A stretch of 64,000 nt of DNA from Acanthornis magna (lineage: Eukaryota > Chordata > Aves > Passeriformes > Acanthizidae): positions 2,972,001-3,036,000 of the forward strand of contig JAWUZG010000005.1 in assembly GCA_036785705.1 (NCBI GenBank). The letters are read 5' to 3'. Under the pieces are notes generated by a model. It ran no database searches. It saw only the letters and a list, made by a program, of their open reading frames with translations, and was not told the origin of the DNA. Of this stretch, positions 36,820 through 47,290 are shown piece after piece. A program made the translations under genes and the position numbers. Every line of letters begins with the position of its first letter. Position 1 is the stretch's first letter.

Positions 36820-37010
36820 AGGTGTGTCTTCTGATAGGAGCGATCAGAGATCCTAATGAACGATTCTGTTACGTGGAGCAAACTTTTTCCAGGATGAAAC
36901 ATTATTATTTTCAGAAGATCCGGATTATTTTTTTCCCCTCTACCTACGATTTTGAACAAAACTGTCATCATGACTCTCTGAAATGGAAATGCATTAATCA
37001 ATAAGCTGCT
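36820..37010. other. Candidate conserved non-coding element
   Basis: Non-repetitive sequence with ATGAACGATTCTGTTACG, AACATTATTATTTTC and GCATTAATCAATAAGC words, the last combining homeodomain-type TTAAT and TAATCAAT. The 133-codon minus frame across it (36789-37190) has no known domain. Confidence 0.22.
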
Positions 37011-37669
37011 AGAAAAAAGGAAATATCTCAGAAAATCACCATAAGTGTTGCTAAGATGCACCCAATTTCTGAATGAGCATGGAGCCACTTTCACAGCAAT
37101 CCTCACCCAGTGTGTAGTTCTGCAGTTCAAAAGCAACAGAGCCAACGAGATGCAAATGCCAGAGGAGATAAAGACAACCCTTTCTTGCACAAATCCCTTG
37201 GGAGAGGAGGTAACACAGATACCACAGGAGTTCAGCCTTTACACAAAGCAAAGTGTAGTACCGAGCAAAGGCCTGAAGCTTTAAAGCCTGGACATCAGTC
37301 CACAACAGAGCCTTTCCAACCTGTGGAGAGGTTTACGTCTCTCTCAGGGGTGTCATAAAATAGGATCATCCATCATCCGTCAAAGTTTATATGTGCATCC
37401 AGAAATGGTTTTGGGCTCAACTCTGCATAATTCATTGTTATTGTGGAATAGTCCTGAAAACCAGTATACATTCTCTTGGGTTTTTTAAAGTGTGTGCAGG
37501 TTTTGGTGTTTACAGGAAGAACAGTTGGGGTCCTGTGGGAGGGAACCCAGAGAAACACTACCAAAAAAAAGAAAAAAATCCGTTATGGTTATTAATCAGA
37601 ATTTTGTATACTTTTCAATTTGCTTCTCCAGGACTGATTCCACTGCACAATAATTAAAAAGAAACCCGT
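37011..37669. other. Non-coding, nothing recognised
   Basis: Short overlapping frames only and no repeat seen, apart from a short A-rich run near 37563-37577. Confidence 0.5.
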
Positions 37670-37980
37670 GCTGACTGCGGTGCCCCCCCGCCCGTGGAGC
37701 GGTGCCTGGCTGATCCCATTGTCTGCGCCCTGAATGCTGAGCCCACAGTTAATAATTAGTGAGCAGCGCTTAAATGGAACGGCACAGCCGATTCCCTGGT
37801 ACACTGGCAGAGGCGGCGGCTGAGCCAGCCAGGACTTTGTCATCTTGGCAGGGAGCAGGGGAGCTCGCTGCCATCCCACAGCCAACGTGCCGTGCAGGGG
37901 AGCTGGCGCGGCCGCCGCGCTGGCACTGGCTCGGCCCGGCAAAGAGGTGCGGGCAGGACGGGAAGGGAAAGGGTTTTGCC
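37670..37980. promoter_or_regulatory. CpG-rich block, possible CpG island
   Basis: I count about 22 CpG in roughly 290 bp, densest at 37900-37960, with a NotI site GCGGCCGC at 37908-37915. The surroundings are CpG-poor. Several overlapping frames of about 80-115 codons run through it on both strands, and none has a known domain. It may be a promoter of a non-coding or unrecognised transcript, or an orphan intergenic island. No TATA box or clear initiator was identified. Confidence 0.35.
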
Positions 37981-38165
37981 ATCTTCTGTGGGGAAGAAAA
38001 GGGGAAAAGGACTCTTTTTTGGTATGGAGGTTTCCCAGAGATGTCTCTCAGGTTCATATTTATTGTTTATTGCCCGTAAAACTGTGTTTCTATGCTTCAC
38101 AAAGCCATCATTTCGATGTAGTCTGCCTAGCCTGAAATGATAAATGAAAGCAATGAAGGGAGAGG
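37981..38165. other. Non-coding
   Basis: Transition from the CpG-rich block to AT-rich sequence. Nothing recognised. Confidence 0.5.
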
Positions 38166-38310
38166 AAGGGTGTTCTGGTGATTAAAACTCTGGATTTGAC
38201 TTGAGAAAGTAGATTTCAGCTCCATCTCTGCCACCAACTTTGGGGTGACTTCTGACCGGTTGTTTAATCTCTTTAAGCTCATAAGAACTGGGGACAACAG
38301 GGATTTCTCA
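38166..38310 (+). mobile_element. MIR-like CORE-SINE fragment
   Basis: The order follows MIR: a GTTCTGGTGATTAAAACTC head (MIR tRNA part), GGATTTGACTTGAGAAA, TTTCAGCTCCATCTCTGCC (B-box region and first core), CACCAACTTTGG, GTGACTTCTGACC and TTTAATCTCTTTAAGCTC. It is diverged but collinear over about 145 bp, including the tRNA-derived 5' part. Confidence 0.7.
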
Positions 38311-38929
38311 CCTTTAAATTTTTTTTTGTGGGTGTTTATATTTCCCTTACCTGGCTAGGCTGCCCAAGTCTTACCATTGGGAGTTCTTTTTACTATGTAA
38401 AGTGTGACCAAAATGGGGTGCCGCTGTAATTTAAACTCCTATTCCCAGTATTTTAACAATGCATTCATGGATATAGAGAGGGAAAATAGTATAGTAATTA
38501 GAAAGGATGTGAATGGTGAGAGTGTGAACTGTGGCGAACCTCAGAGAGATCCTTTTCTGACTGGAGCACGTTTATTTCCCTCAGTGGTGATTGAAATTAA
38601 TATGGGCTCTTATTTTATGGAGGTACTCGTAAACTGGAGGAAGTGTGATGGCCTGTAGATGTAAAAGGTCAGAACAAATGATCTAATAGTCCTTTTTAGC
38701 CTTAAAACTATGAAGGAAAATGAAGGCTTTTAAAAATTATTCTCTTACCACAGTTAGACAGGAAATGGAGATGGGATGGCAAACCTAACCCCCAAGCTTG
38801 GACACTGCCTATCCCTGTCCCTTTGCTCATTCCTATGCCAGTGGGTTTCCAACTGGGCTGGATGTCCCAGACGGTCTCTGAGCCACCTCCCTAAAGGGTG
38901 CCTGAAAGGCAGTCAAAAAACCCCATATT
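38311..38929. other. Non-coding, nothing recognised
   Basis: An 84-codon plus frame (38404-38658) has no domain resemblance. Confidence 0.5.
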
Positions 38930-39020
38930 GTCAGGAGGCTTTAATTCACTGTTACTGGTGATCACCTCTCCATTGGAAGTGTAAGGGTCCATAAATCAAG
39001 AAATGGTTGAAAACTTCTGC
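38930..39020 (-). mobile_element. Possible hAT-type DNA transposon end
   Basis: Read on the minus strand from 39020, the sequence begins CAGAAGTTTTCAACCATTTC and continues into ATTTATGGACCCTTACACTT. Charlie-like hAT elements start CAGTGGTTTTCAAACC or similar and often continue with a GGACCCCT word, so start and interior both fit. The partner end and an 8-bp target duplication were not found. Confidence 0.35.
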
Positions 39021-42000
39021 TCTGGTCTTTGCTGGTGGTTAAAGACAGCTCACATCAGCCACATTTATGTGCCCATCCTAATTCCCCATGCCTGTTCCCG
39101 TGGCTGAATTTGCCACCATTGTCAAACCAGCCTGTGGCCCTCTTTTTAATTTTGTCTTTTTCTACTTACCCTGCAATTAAATACCCCTAAAGTGACAAAG
39201 GCACAAAGGGCTTAATCTACAGCCCTGTTGCACACCAGACACACGAGTGCACCTTGGTAGGAGACTTTACAAAGGCACATAATTGCTCATCAGGGCCATT
39301 GTTTCTGCTGCACATGTGGTCTGGATCAAGGGCTCAGCGCGCACTTGGGAGTGCAATGATTCCCTTAGGGTCTGGAGGTACCAGACTCGGACCAGGAGCC
39401 TTCCTTTGGCCCCTTCCTTTAGCATCTCCAGGCAGACCCAGTCATGGAAGGAGATTCCATGAGCAATTCACACTGTGAGGGTGACATTACAACCCCTGGC
39501 ATGACCGTCATGTTGTCAGGATGGAGGTGCACGGACACGGACCTCTCACCTCCCAAGCCCTATCCAGGCAGCCTGTCAGGGACTTCCCAATCCACAGGCC
39601 ATGCAGGATCGTCGTGCTTGGCAGTCCTCTGTAGAACTCTCCTGTATATTTGTCTGATCGTGTTTACAATCCATTTATATTCCTGGTCTCTGCTGCCTGC
39701 TGTGCACTAAGTTGCATAATTTAGTTATTCTTTGTAAAAGTGTTTCTTATGGGCTGTTTTAACCCTGCTGCCTCATAATTGGGTGCGCCCTGGTCTTGTG
39801 CTGTAAGAAAGAGTGACTAATTCTTTTCTATTTGCTTTCTGTATACTGTTCCTGATTTTACAGACTTTATTGTGTGTTGTCTGATTTTCCTCTATCATTT
39901 TGTTGCTTGAAGGGCTAAATTTTTTACAGAAGTCAGCACAATGGGAGATAAGTAGAGGATTTGGTAGGTTATTGCAGATCCTGAAATGCAGAAGAAAAAT
40001 TGATCATCAGCTGGACTAAACATTCATTTTAGAATTTTTATTTAAAAAAGAGTTAAAAAACACCAAACATTTTAAAGGCTGGTTTGATGTTCAACATTAG
40101 TTCCATTTCAACATTGAATCCTTTTGTTTTTATGCAAGCTGACAATTAAAGAATATCAGAGTCCAAGAGATTTTATATGAAAGGCTTGAGATGTTTTTGT
40201 TTTGAGAACTGAAAAATGATTGCATGCTCCTCTGCAATTTCCCTCCTCAGCCTGCCCATTCATTCCAATCAAAATCTCAGCTACCAGCAACTCTGCAGCT
40301 TTTCCACCCAGAAGGCTTGGTTTTACCCAGGTAGAAGGAGAAGCTGGCTTGAAAAATTTTACCTGAAACACATATATTAGACTGACTATAAAAACTCTCC
40401 CAATACAGATCTGTCGAAGTTTTCATGCCAGGCAGATTTCTCATGGATTTTATTTTATGTACGCTAAACACTCCACCAAACAAAGCCCGTCCAGAACTGT
40501 GAATTTGAGGGCTATTTAACACTGTAGATTTTCCCCTTGTATAACAATTATGGAAACAGGCTCGCTAATTGACATCGAATGTGACACTATGAATATGTGA
40601 ATGGTGTTCAATAGCCATCATAATTCCTCATTTTACTGCTTTTGGTGGCCTAGGCCAGTAGTTGTGTGTAGTAGGAGAGAATACAAAACATGCTGTTCTA
40701 GCGCCAAACTACCTGAAGATTATTGCTTTTCCCTGTTGGCCAAGTGCGCCTGGATTTTCTCACCTTTTTGAGCTCAGGTCTTTGTTCCTTTATTTATGTT
40801 TTATAAGAGGAAGAAACTAATTAATCTCTTTCCCGAAGAAATGCGGGCGTGTGCTTGTTCCCACCTGAATTTCGCTGAGGGTGAATTCCTCACTGCTGCG
40901 GTTTTGAGTTCTTGGAAACGAGTGGGAATGGATCTGAATGCTCCTGACGCCTGCTGGAGCTGGGCTGGCTGGCTGGCCTGAGCTCCTCTTGGGGACCCAA
41001 GAGGGTAAAACTTAGTTGGTGGGAGGTTTGTCCCTTGTGTGGCAATTGGATCCATGGGTGCCAGGAAGATTCCTTCTCCACAGCACAGATATTGTTCAGG
41101 ATGGTTTGATGGTTGGCTGTGACTGCACATGAGAGTTCCAGCTAATCTAAGCAAGCTTTTGTTTCCTTCCCATTCTGGTAGTGTGGGATTCAATCTTAGT
41201 TTCTGTATTCCGAGTCTGCCTAAAAACTGATTTTTAGTCATAAAAGGAGGAATTAATTTAAAAATTGATTCAACCCAAATATATAGACTTTGCTTGAAAT
41301 ATTCAATATCCAGTAGGAAATTCCCTCTATTGTATGCTGGGTTTATTTAGAGTAAATCTAGGAAGATCAAGACACATTTTAATATACAAATTATATTTGT
41401 TTTTAAGCTACAGTATTCTACCTGGACTCATCCTGCTTCCATTTTTTTAAACATTAATCTTGCTTTTTGCCCCAATCCTTTCTTTGCGACAATGAGCTTT
41501 CACTGTGTGTGTGTGGGGAGGGAAAGCCCTATTAGATTATAACATTTTATGAGTTGTCAACGATATAATGACATTAGCCACCTGACTGAGAAAGTAAAAA
41601 CCTTTGTGGTGTCACATAACAGGTTAGAATGGGCTGGTAAGCCCTTGTGAAATAAACAAGGTAAAAAAAAAAAAAAAAAATCCTCCAAAATGTATATTTA
41701 AATGGGTGGCTCTAACCCCTCCCTGCTGATTAGACCACTGAGAGCACATTAAATATTTTATATGTATATATCTTTCTGCCTCTCTAAAATAGATAGAGAT
41801 AGGCACACACACATCAGTACATGCACACAGGCATAGACACACAAGTCTTTCAAAATCAGAAAGGTCTCAAATTTAATTGGAATGGAAAATGCTAACTAAT
41901 TGGCATCCAAATTTGATTTACTGTAGAAACCTCATATTTGTTTGAAACACAACACTGTGCCTTGGAACACAAGCCCAGTCCTTCAAAAATCATACATGAG

Positions 42001-42585
42001 AACTGTGGAAGAATCAATTAAAGTTGATTTGGCAGATCTGCTTTTGACAAATATAAAGAAATCTCTGATTAGGCTGAGAAGAAAAGAATCCCTCTTTCGT
42101 GCTCTCTCTATTCTCTCCCTCTTTAAAGGCAGTAGATGTCAGAAGGGGGTGGGTAGTGATATGCAAAACATGGCCTCCATAACCAAAGTAGCCTGCAAAA
42201 TTAGGTGTCAGCATGCAAAGCTTATTGATGTATGAATGCGGAAAATGAAAGCCAGCAGTAGACAGACGGGGCTAAAGGTGAGACAGCCACAGTGAAAGCA
42301 GCTGTACATCTACGTCAAGGTGTTGCTATATGAGCCTGCTTTTTTCTGGAGGGCCACAGCCTAACAAGCTGTGCCTGGCCATAAAATGATGAAACAATAC
42401 AATGTAGGCACACACTGTGTGAATACCAAATAAATTGACTCGGGCCCCCCCCACACCCCTTCAAAGTAGGCCTGTGTGTTCATTAATAAATTCATATTCT
42501 GAGTTTTCAATAAAAGAAGAAAATGCAGTGTAAACTGGAGTTACTTAGTGACACCCAGCTCATTGCTTTTTATTGTTGCTTGCAG
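39021..42585. other. Non-coding, nothing recognised; A18 at 41663-41680
   Basis: Frames up to 146 codons (40801-41241 minus), without recognisable domains. The A18 run at 41663-41680 follows ordinary sequence. The part 40540-40700 and the stretch 41250-41460 are AT-rich. Short CA-rich words occur at 41800-41845. Confidence 0.5.
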
Positions 42586-42759
42586 CTACGAAGCCTTCTC
42601 TGTGCACTAGTAGAATTTATTACTGTCTGTCTTTGTGGCAAGTTGGCGAAGTGAGCCTTTTGAAGAAAATTGACCCACACTTCATGAATATGATGAAAAA
42701 TGCCAATAACACTACAAAGACAAAGCTCTTGACATTAGTGTGCAAAGAACTAAGAGACG
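42586..42759 (+). other. Exon-like segment (174 nt, unproven)
   Basis: A pyrimidine-rich tract ending TTGCTTGCAG (to 42585) precedes an open segment, and GACG|GTAATG follows at 42759/42760. The segment is 174 nt, exactly 58 codons, and open in the phase read from 42573, so it would be a symmetric 1-1 phase exon. The encoded peptide contains VSLLKKIDPHFMNMMKNANN followed by TTKTKLLTLVCKELRDG, which looks protein-like but matches nothing I recognise. The AT-rich texture would equally fit a conserved non-coding element. No partner exon is identified nearby. Confidence 0.15.
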
Positions 42760-42859
42760 GTAATGAAAATATTGCAATTACAAATCATATCCCTCCTCCC
42801 CGGCCGAGGGGCGCGGGCATCTGGGGGCCACTGGGGAGCCCCAGGACCCTGCTGGATGT

Positions 42860-42889
42860 GGGGTGGGCTGGAGAATGAGGGGGGGTGGG
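42860..42889 (+). other. G-quadruplex-forming motif candidate
   Basis: Four G tracts (4, 3, 7 and 3 G) with loops of 1, 11 and 1 nt lie at the right side of a GC-rich patch (42790-42900). The middle loop is long, so stability is uncertain. Confidence 0.4.
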
Positions 42890-43039
42890 CACCATTTCAC
42901 AGCCTGGCCCCCTCCCCATTCTCTATGCTTTGGAGGAGGAAAGGGGTGAGAAGAGGAAAGCAAGTGAAGTGCTTAATCCAACAAGGATTTCCCTCCTAGA
43001 AGGTTGCCCCTCTTCACTCCGAGCCTGCGCGCACAGGGA

Positions 43040-43185
43040 GAGTGGTCTTGTTGCTAAGGCACAAGATTAGCAGCCGTGGGGTCTGGCTTGCGTCTGCCCT
43101 TTGTCCATGCTCCTCCTAGAAGCTCCTGGGCACAAATCACTGTAAGATTCTGCCTTAACTTGCCCCTCTGTAAAATATTTTTTCC
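43040..43185 (+). mobile_element. MIR-like CORE-SINE fragment
   Basis: Collinear with MIR: GTTGCTAAGGCACAAGATTA (tRNA-derived head), GGGGTCTGGCTTGCGTCTGCC, CTGGGCACAAATCACTG, CCTTAACTTGCCCCTCTGTA and AAATATTTTTTCC. It is an old, diverged copy on the plus strand. Confidence 0.6.
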
Positions 43186-45469
43186 TTCTGTGCTTTATGA
43201 ATGGAGCTTCTGTGACTGGCATCTCCCCTGAGCTACCTCATTCTGCTTGTGTGCCTGCACCCCTCCACTCTTTTGGTATTGCAGTAACAATGATAGGTTA
43301 AAAATTAGCGTTTTGCAAGCAGACAGGTCTGTCCCATGGTCTCTGTCCTGGAAAGAGACAGGAAGAAGGAATGTGAAATGCAAAAGTTTTCCATTTAATT
43401 CTTAACCTGGTGATATGCAACTTGATCAGTGAAAATCCATAAGGACCATATAGGGCAGGTTTTTTTTCCCCACCCAGCAACTGATGGAGCACTGGAACAA
43501 GACAGCTAAGAGGAACCAACCTTAAAAAAATAAAAAAAATAAAACCAGCAATGAAAGGTTGTTTAGCCCTATGTTGAAAATTTGCCACTTTCTGAACTTA
43601 TCATCAATCAAATTTTCCATCACCAAGATAAACTGTAAGTGCCAGGCGCTTTGTTTATGCATTCTGCTCTTATATTTACTGTGGAGAGACCTGCTAAAAA
43701 TCAAATAAAAAGCAAGCATGCTATCTACTAAATTTGGATGTGACAGTCATAGGTAAAATATCTTGCCACATTGGAATACTGGTGCCTGAACAAATCAGTT
43801 GAGCTTTGCCGTTCTCGTGCTCCTCTTCCCATCTGTAGGAGATGACACTTGTAAATGACAGCAAACCACAGCTTTCCTCTGGTCACTGATGAGATAATCA
43901 TGAAGTCAACTAGAGCAATTCTGCAGGTCTGTATGAACTGAGGGGCTGTCAAATATGGGCTACCTGGGGACTGCGCTTCCATCACACCTGTGCCGCTTGT
44001 GGATCCTATGTGTGATTCCCGATGTAGTTCTGAGGTCCAGACACAGCCCTGAAACACTCAGACCTCTGAATGCACATCAGGGTTATTTCAGCATCCTGAC
44101 CATCTCTTTTCTCATAGTGTGGTGTCATTTGTCCATCCTGCTCATGGAAGACCTGCCACACCTGAGGAGTCAAATTATGTAGCTGTACCTGTGCCCCTGG
44201 GGGGCTGAATCCTTCCATGGAACATCCTCATTAGAGGCACCATGAACCCACCAGGAGGAAATTACTCTGCTCTGAGGAGAACTAAACTGGATGTGATACA
44301 GTTTTCCATGTTTTATAAATCACTTAGAGTTTTACAGTAAATTACGAGGACAAAAGAGATTGAAAAGGAAAGTGAGTAAAGAAGCATCCAAACAGCAGGA
44401 GCAGCTACTGTGTAACGTGAAAAAATAGCAAAATGGACTGATTATGTCTGAACATCTATCCTTCTGAAGCAACTGCAGGTTAGAAATCATTGCTTGCGTT
44501 ATATGGCTTTGAAAACAAGGCCGATGCAGAAAGCTCTGGAGGAAAATGCGAGACCACCACATAGATCAGAACGATGCCAGCGTAAAGAACAAAAAAAAAG
44601 GACAGAGCCAGAGAAAGCCGGCAGATTGTCCAGCTATAAAGAGCAGCGTTCAAACCCAGAGGAAACTTTCATCAAAGGCTGACTTAAGTGCAAAGGTTCA
44701 GACCTGACTAAGGAGCAGCTCATTTTTTGTTGCTCCAGAGCAAGACCTGTCCCCCCAGATCTGAGCGAATGAGTGAATGTTCTCTTACTCAGCTGAACGA
44801 GGCAGTGGCACAGTCTGGCCACAGATGGAGAATCTCACAAGTAATGACGAAGCCATTAGATAACATATTGGAGTGACTCTGCTGAGCAGGCTGAGTGCCT
44901 GCTCAGTGAAAAAAAAGAGAAAGAGAAAACACTGTGTAATTATACAGCCACCCCATTCTACCTTCTCATTCTTTCTTTCTCTCTCCATCAATGTTAGGCT
45001 TCTACACCTCTTTCCAGAGTATTTTGTGGCTCATCTCCCTGACAAGGGATGTCCCATTTACAGTAAATAACCATCCCTATGAAGCTACAGGTTTCATGCT
45101 GGGACACTCCTTCCTGTTGCTGGAAACATGGACCAGTCTTGTGGTGAGCTGATCCCCTGATCAAAAATGTTTGTTCACCTTATTCCGTGTAGCTCAGAAA
45201 AAATATGACTAGATAATGAGAAAATTTATTTGGCATAGTTGATTATGGCTAATGATGACTGGAAATCCAACTGCAACACTGCTGGACTTGTCTACAAGTC
45301 AGATACAAGGAGATACATTTTTCAGGTCTTGGCATGTTTAGCACTTAGGGATGAACAATTTATCTACCTGAGTTCATTCTGCTGCTCCCAGAACTGATTG
45401 TATATTAGCATGTCTCATGAAAATCATGCGTGACATTACTCTTGCATCTATATATTGAAAAGAAATGGA
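43186..45469. other. Non-coding, nothing recognised
   Basis: Frames up to 109 codons (43728-44057 minus), without known domains. There is an A/T-rich run near 43522-43545. Confidence 0.5.
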
Positions 45470-45530
45470 ACTGGGCCCGGATAAAAGCCCTTTGAAGTTG
45501 GTGGAAATGTCTCCCATCAACTTCAATATG
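45470..45530. repeat. Short inverted repeat, possible ancient amniote repeat
   Basis: GAAGTTGGTGG (45494-45504) and CCATCAACTTC (45514-45524) pair over 10 of 11 positions around a 9-nt loop, inside a GGGCCCGGATAAAAGCCCTT context. It recalls an old palindromic repeat of sauropsid genomes that carries 'TTGACTTCAATGG' motifs. That resemblance is from memory, and I cannot name the family. Confidence 0.35.
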
Positions 45531-45539
45531 AGCAGATGA

Positions 45540-45670
45540 ACATAGAAATACAGGATTGGAAAGGACCTCCTGGGTCACTGAGTCAGTCCTCTGCTGTCCC
45601 CTGCACTCCTTTATATAATCCCTTCTCCATTGGTTGTTTCTCTTTAACCTGTCTAAGGCTAAGAATGTGC
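45540..45670 (-). mobile_element. CR1/L3-like LINE 3' fragment, minus strand
   Basis: ACATAGAAATACAGGATTGG followed by AAAGGACCTCCTGGGTCACTGAGTCAGTCC and CTGCACTCCTTT reads as the reverse complement of a CR1-type 3' end (CATAGAATCATAGAA-GGTTGGAAGGGACCT then TCATCTAGTCCA). It is diverged, truncated and non-coding. Confidence 0.65.
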
Positions 45671-47054
45671 TCAGCATATTGCTGAAATTGTTATCCAGAA
45701 TGAGATTTCTGCATTACAGGTAACCAATGGCTCCTGCGTGTTTGATTTGTCAGCTCTTACAGGCGTGAACAATTCCCAGCGCGTCATCTCAAAAACGTAG
45801 TCAGGTGGATGAATGCAGGTGTCGGGAAGGCTGAAGGGGATACAGGGCTATCTGTATTCAGTCTGTGTGTTTGTCACAACTCTGAATACTCACATTACGG
45901 TTTCCAGTAAGTGGTGGATGGGATTCTTCATCCTTGCAGCGAAGAGTGGGGACTGATCACGACAAAATGAAAGGGCCCCATCTTTGTGGCAACCTTAAAA
46001 GTTGTAGGTAAAGGAAGCCCAGGTTCTTTGGATTCTTTTTTATTTTTGCACAGTATTCTGAATGCTGAAAGGGAAAAAAAATTATTGAAAGGTAGGACTC
46101 GGAAGATTTCATGCCATTTTATTCAATGCCAATTATTTTTAAAGAGAAAATGGTAAAGAGGGCTGGAAAGGGTTAAAATTAAAAGCTGTTTCTAAAGCCT
46201 GCAATAATAATACAATAGACTGGTGGTAGCCACAGGCAGAATTTACTGTCCTTGGTCTAGTGAACCAGTATTAACCCTTCAAGTGTCCATGATGGCTCCG
46301 TGCACACTGTCACTTTCTGCTCCAGTGTAGGGATGTATGCTTTCTGTCAGATTGCTCAATTAATTATAATTGTCCTACCTTTAAAGGGATGGCCCTGGGC
46401 ATACTAGGGGGTGTGGCCCTCATGGGGTTTTATTTCAAGCCATATCCTACTGTCTCCCACTCAGTCAATGAATCTTACTCATCAATGTTTAATGTCACAA
46501 GTGTACCTTCCTTTTTTTTCCCCCTTTAAATTATTCTTCTACACAGCTAGACAGGTGCATTGTCTTCCCGTTATGTTCAGGCGACAGAGAAGATGCTGTC
46601 TCGCTCTGTGTTAGCATCTAAGAAAGAGGTGGGTAGAGCCACCCAAAATTTTGAGCAATGGGCATTACAGACCTCTCGTTCTGCCTCTGTGATGCGACAA
46701 TAGGTGTCTCGCTACAGATTCATTACCCAACAGGTATTCATTGGCTTCAAAGCCGCTTTTACCAGCTGTAGCACATGGGAACAAATTTGTTTTAAGGAAC
46801 AGGACAGGAGAGACATCTCAAAGACTGTCCTTACTTTATTCTATAGTGCCACCTGAAAGCTACCAGTGACACATATTGTGCTGTTCACACCTTGGTATAC
46901 TCTTGGACAAGAACCACATCCTGTGTATTATTGATATTTTATGACAAAGTAAAGCAATTTTAAAACATCAGGCTGCCCATCTGCTCTGAACTACTTTTCA
47001 CAATATTCAAAATAGATGTGTTTCTCTTTTCTGTTTTCATATGAGTGAAATGCA
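45671..47054. other. Non-coding, nothing recognised
   Basis: No frame above 67 codons and no repeat recognised. Composition is AT-rich around 46010-46210. Confidence 0.55.
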
Positions 47055-47290
47055 GACCACAGTTAGGTTATGAGACTGGGGGCCAGGAATTTTTCTACTT
47101 TTAATCCTGTCTCTGACATTGATTCCTTCATTAGCCTTGGGCAAGTCATTTCACTTGGATATATTCGAATCACCACATCTATAAAATGGAGATGCAGTGA
47201 GGTGTCATGGAGATTTATTAGGCTGTGTCTGCAGCATACTTTGAAGAAGTCAAACCTTATACACCTGTTAATGAATGGAATTTTAAAATA
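47055..47290 (+). mobile_element. MIR-like CORE-SINE fragment
   Basis: Collinear MIR motifs: AATCCTGTCTCTGACATTGA, GCCTTGGGCAAGTCATTTCAC, ACATCTATAAAATGGAGATG, CAGTGAGGTGTCATGGAG and ATTTATTAGGC. CTTGGGCAAGTCATTTCAC is close to the MIR core. Both ends are indistinct; the core part at 47100-47225 is the best supported. Confidence 0.75.
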
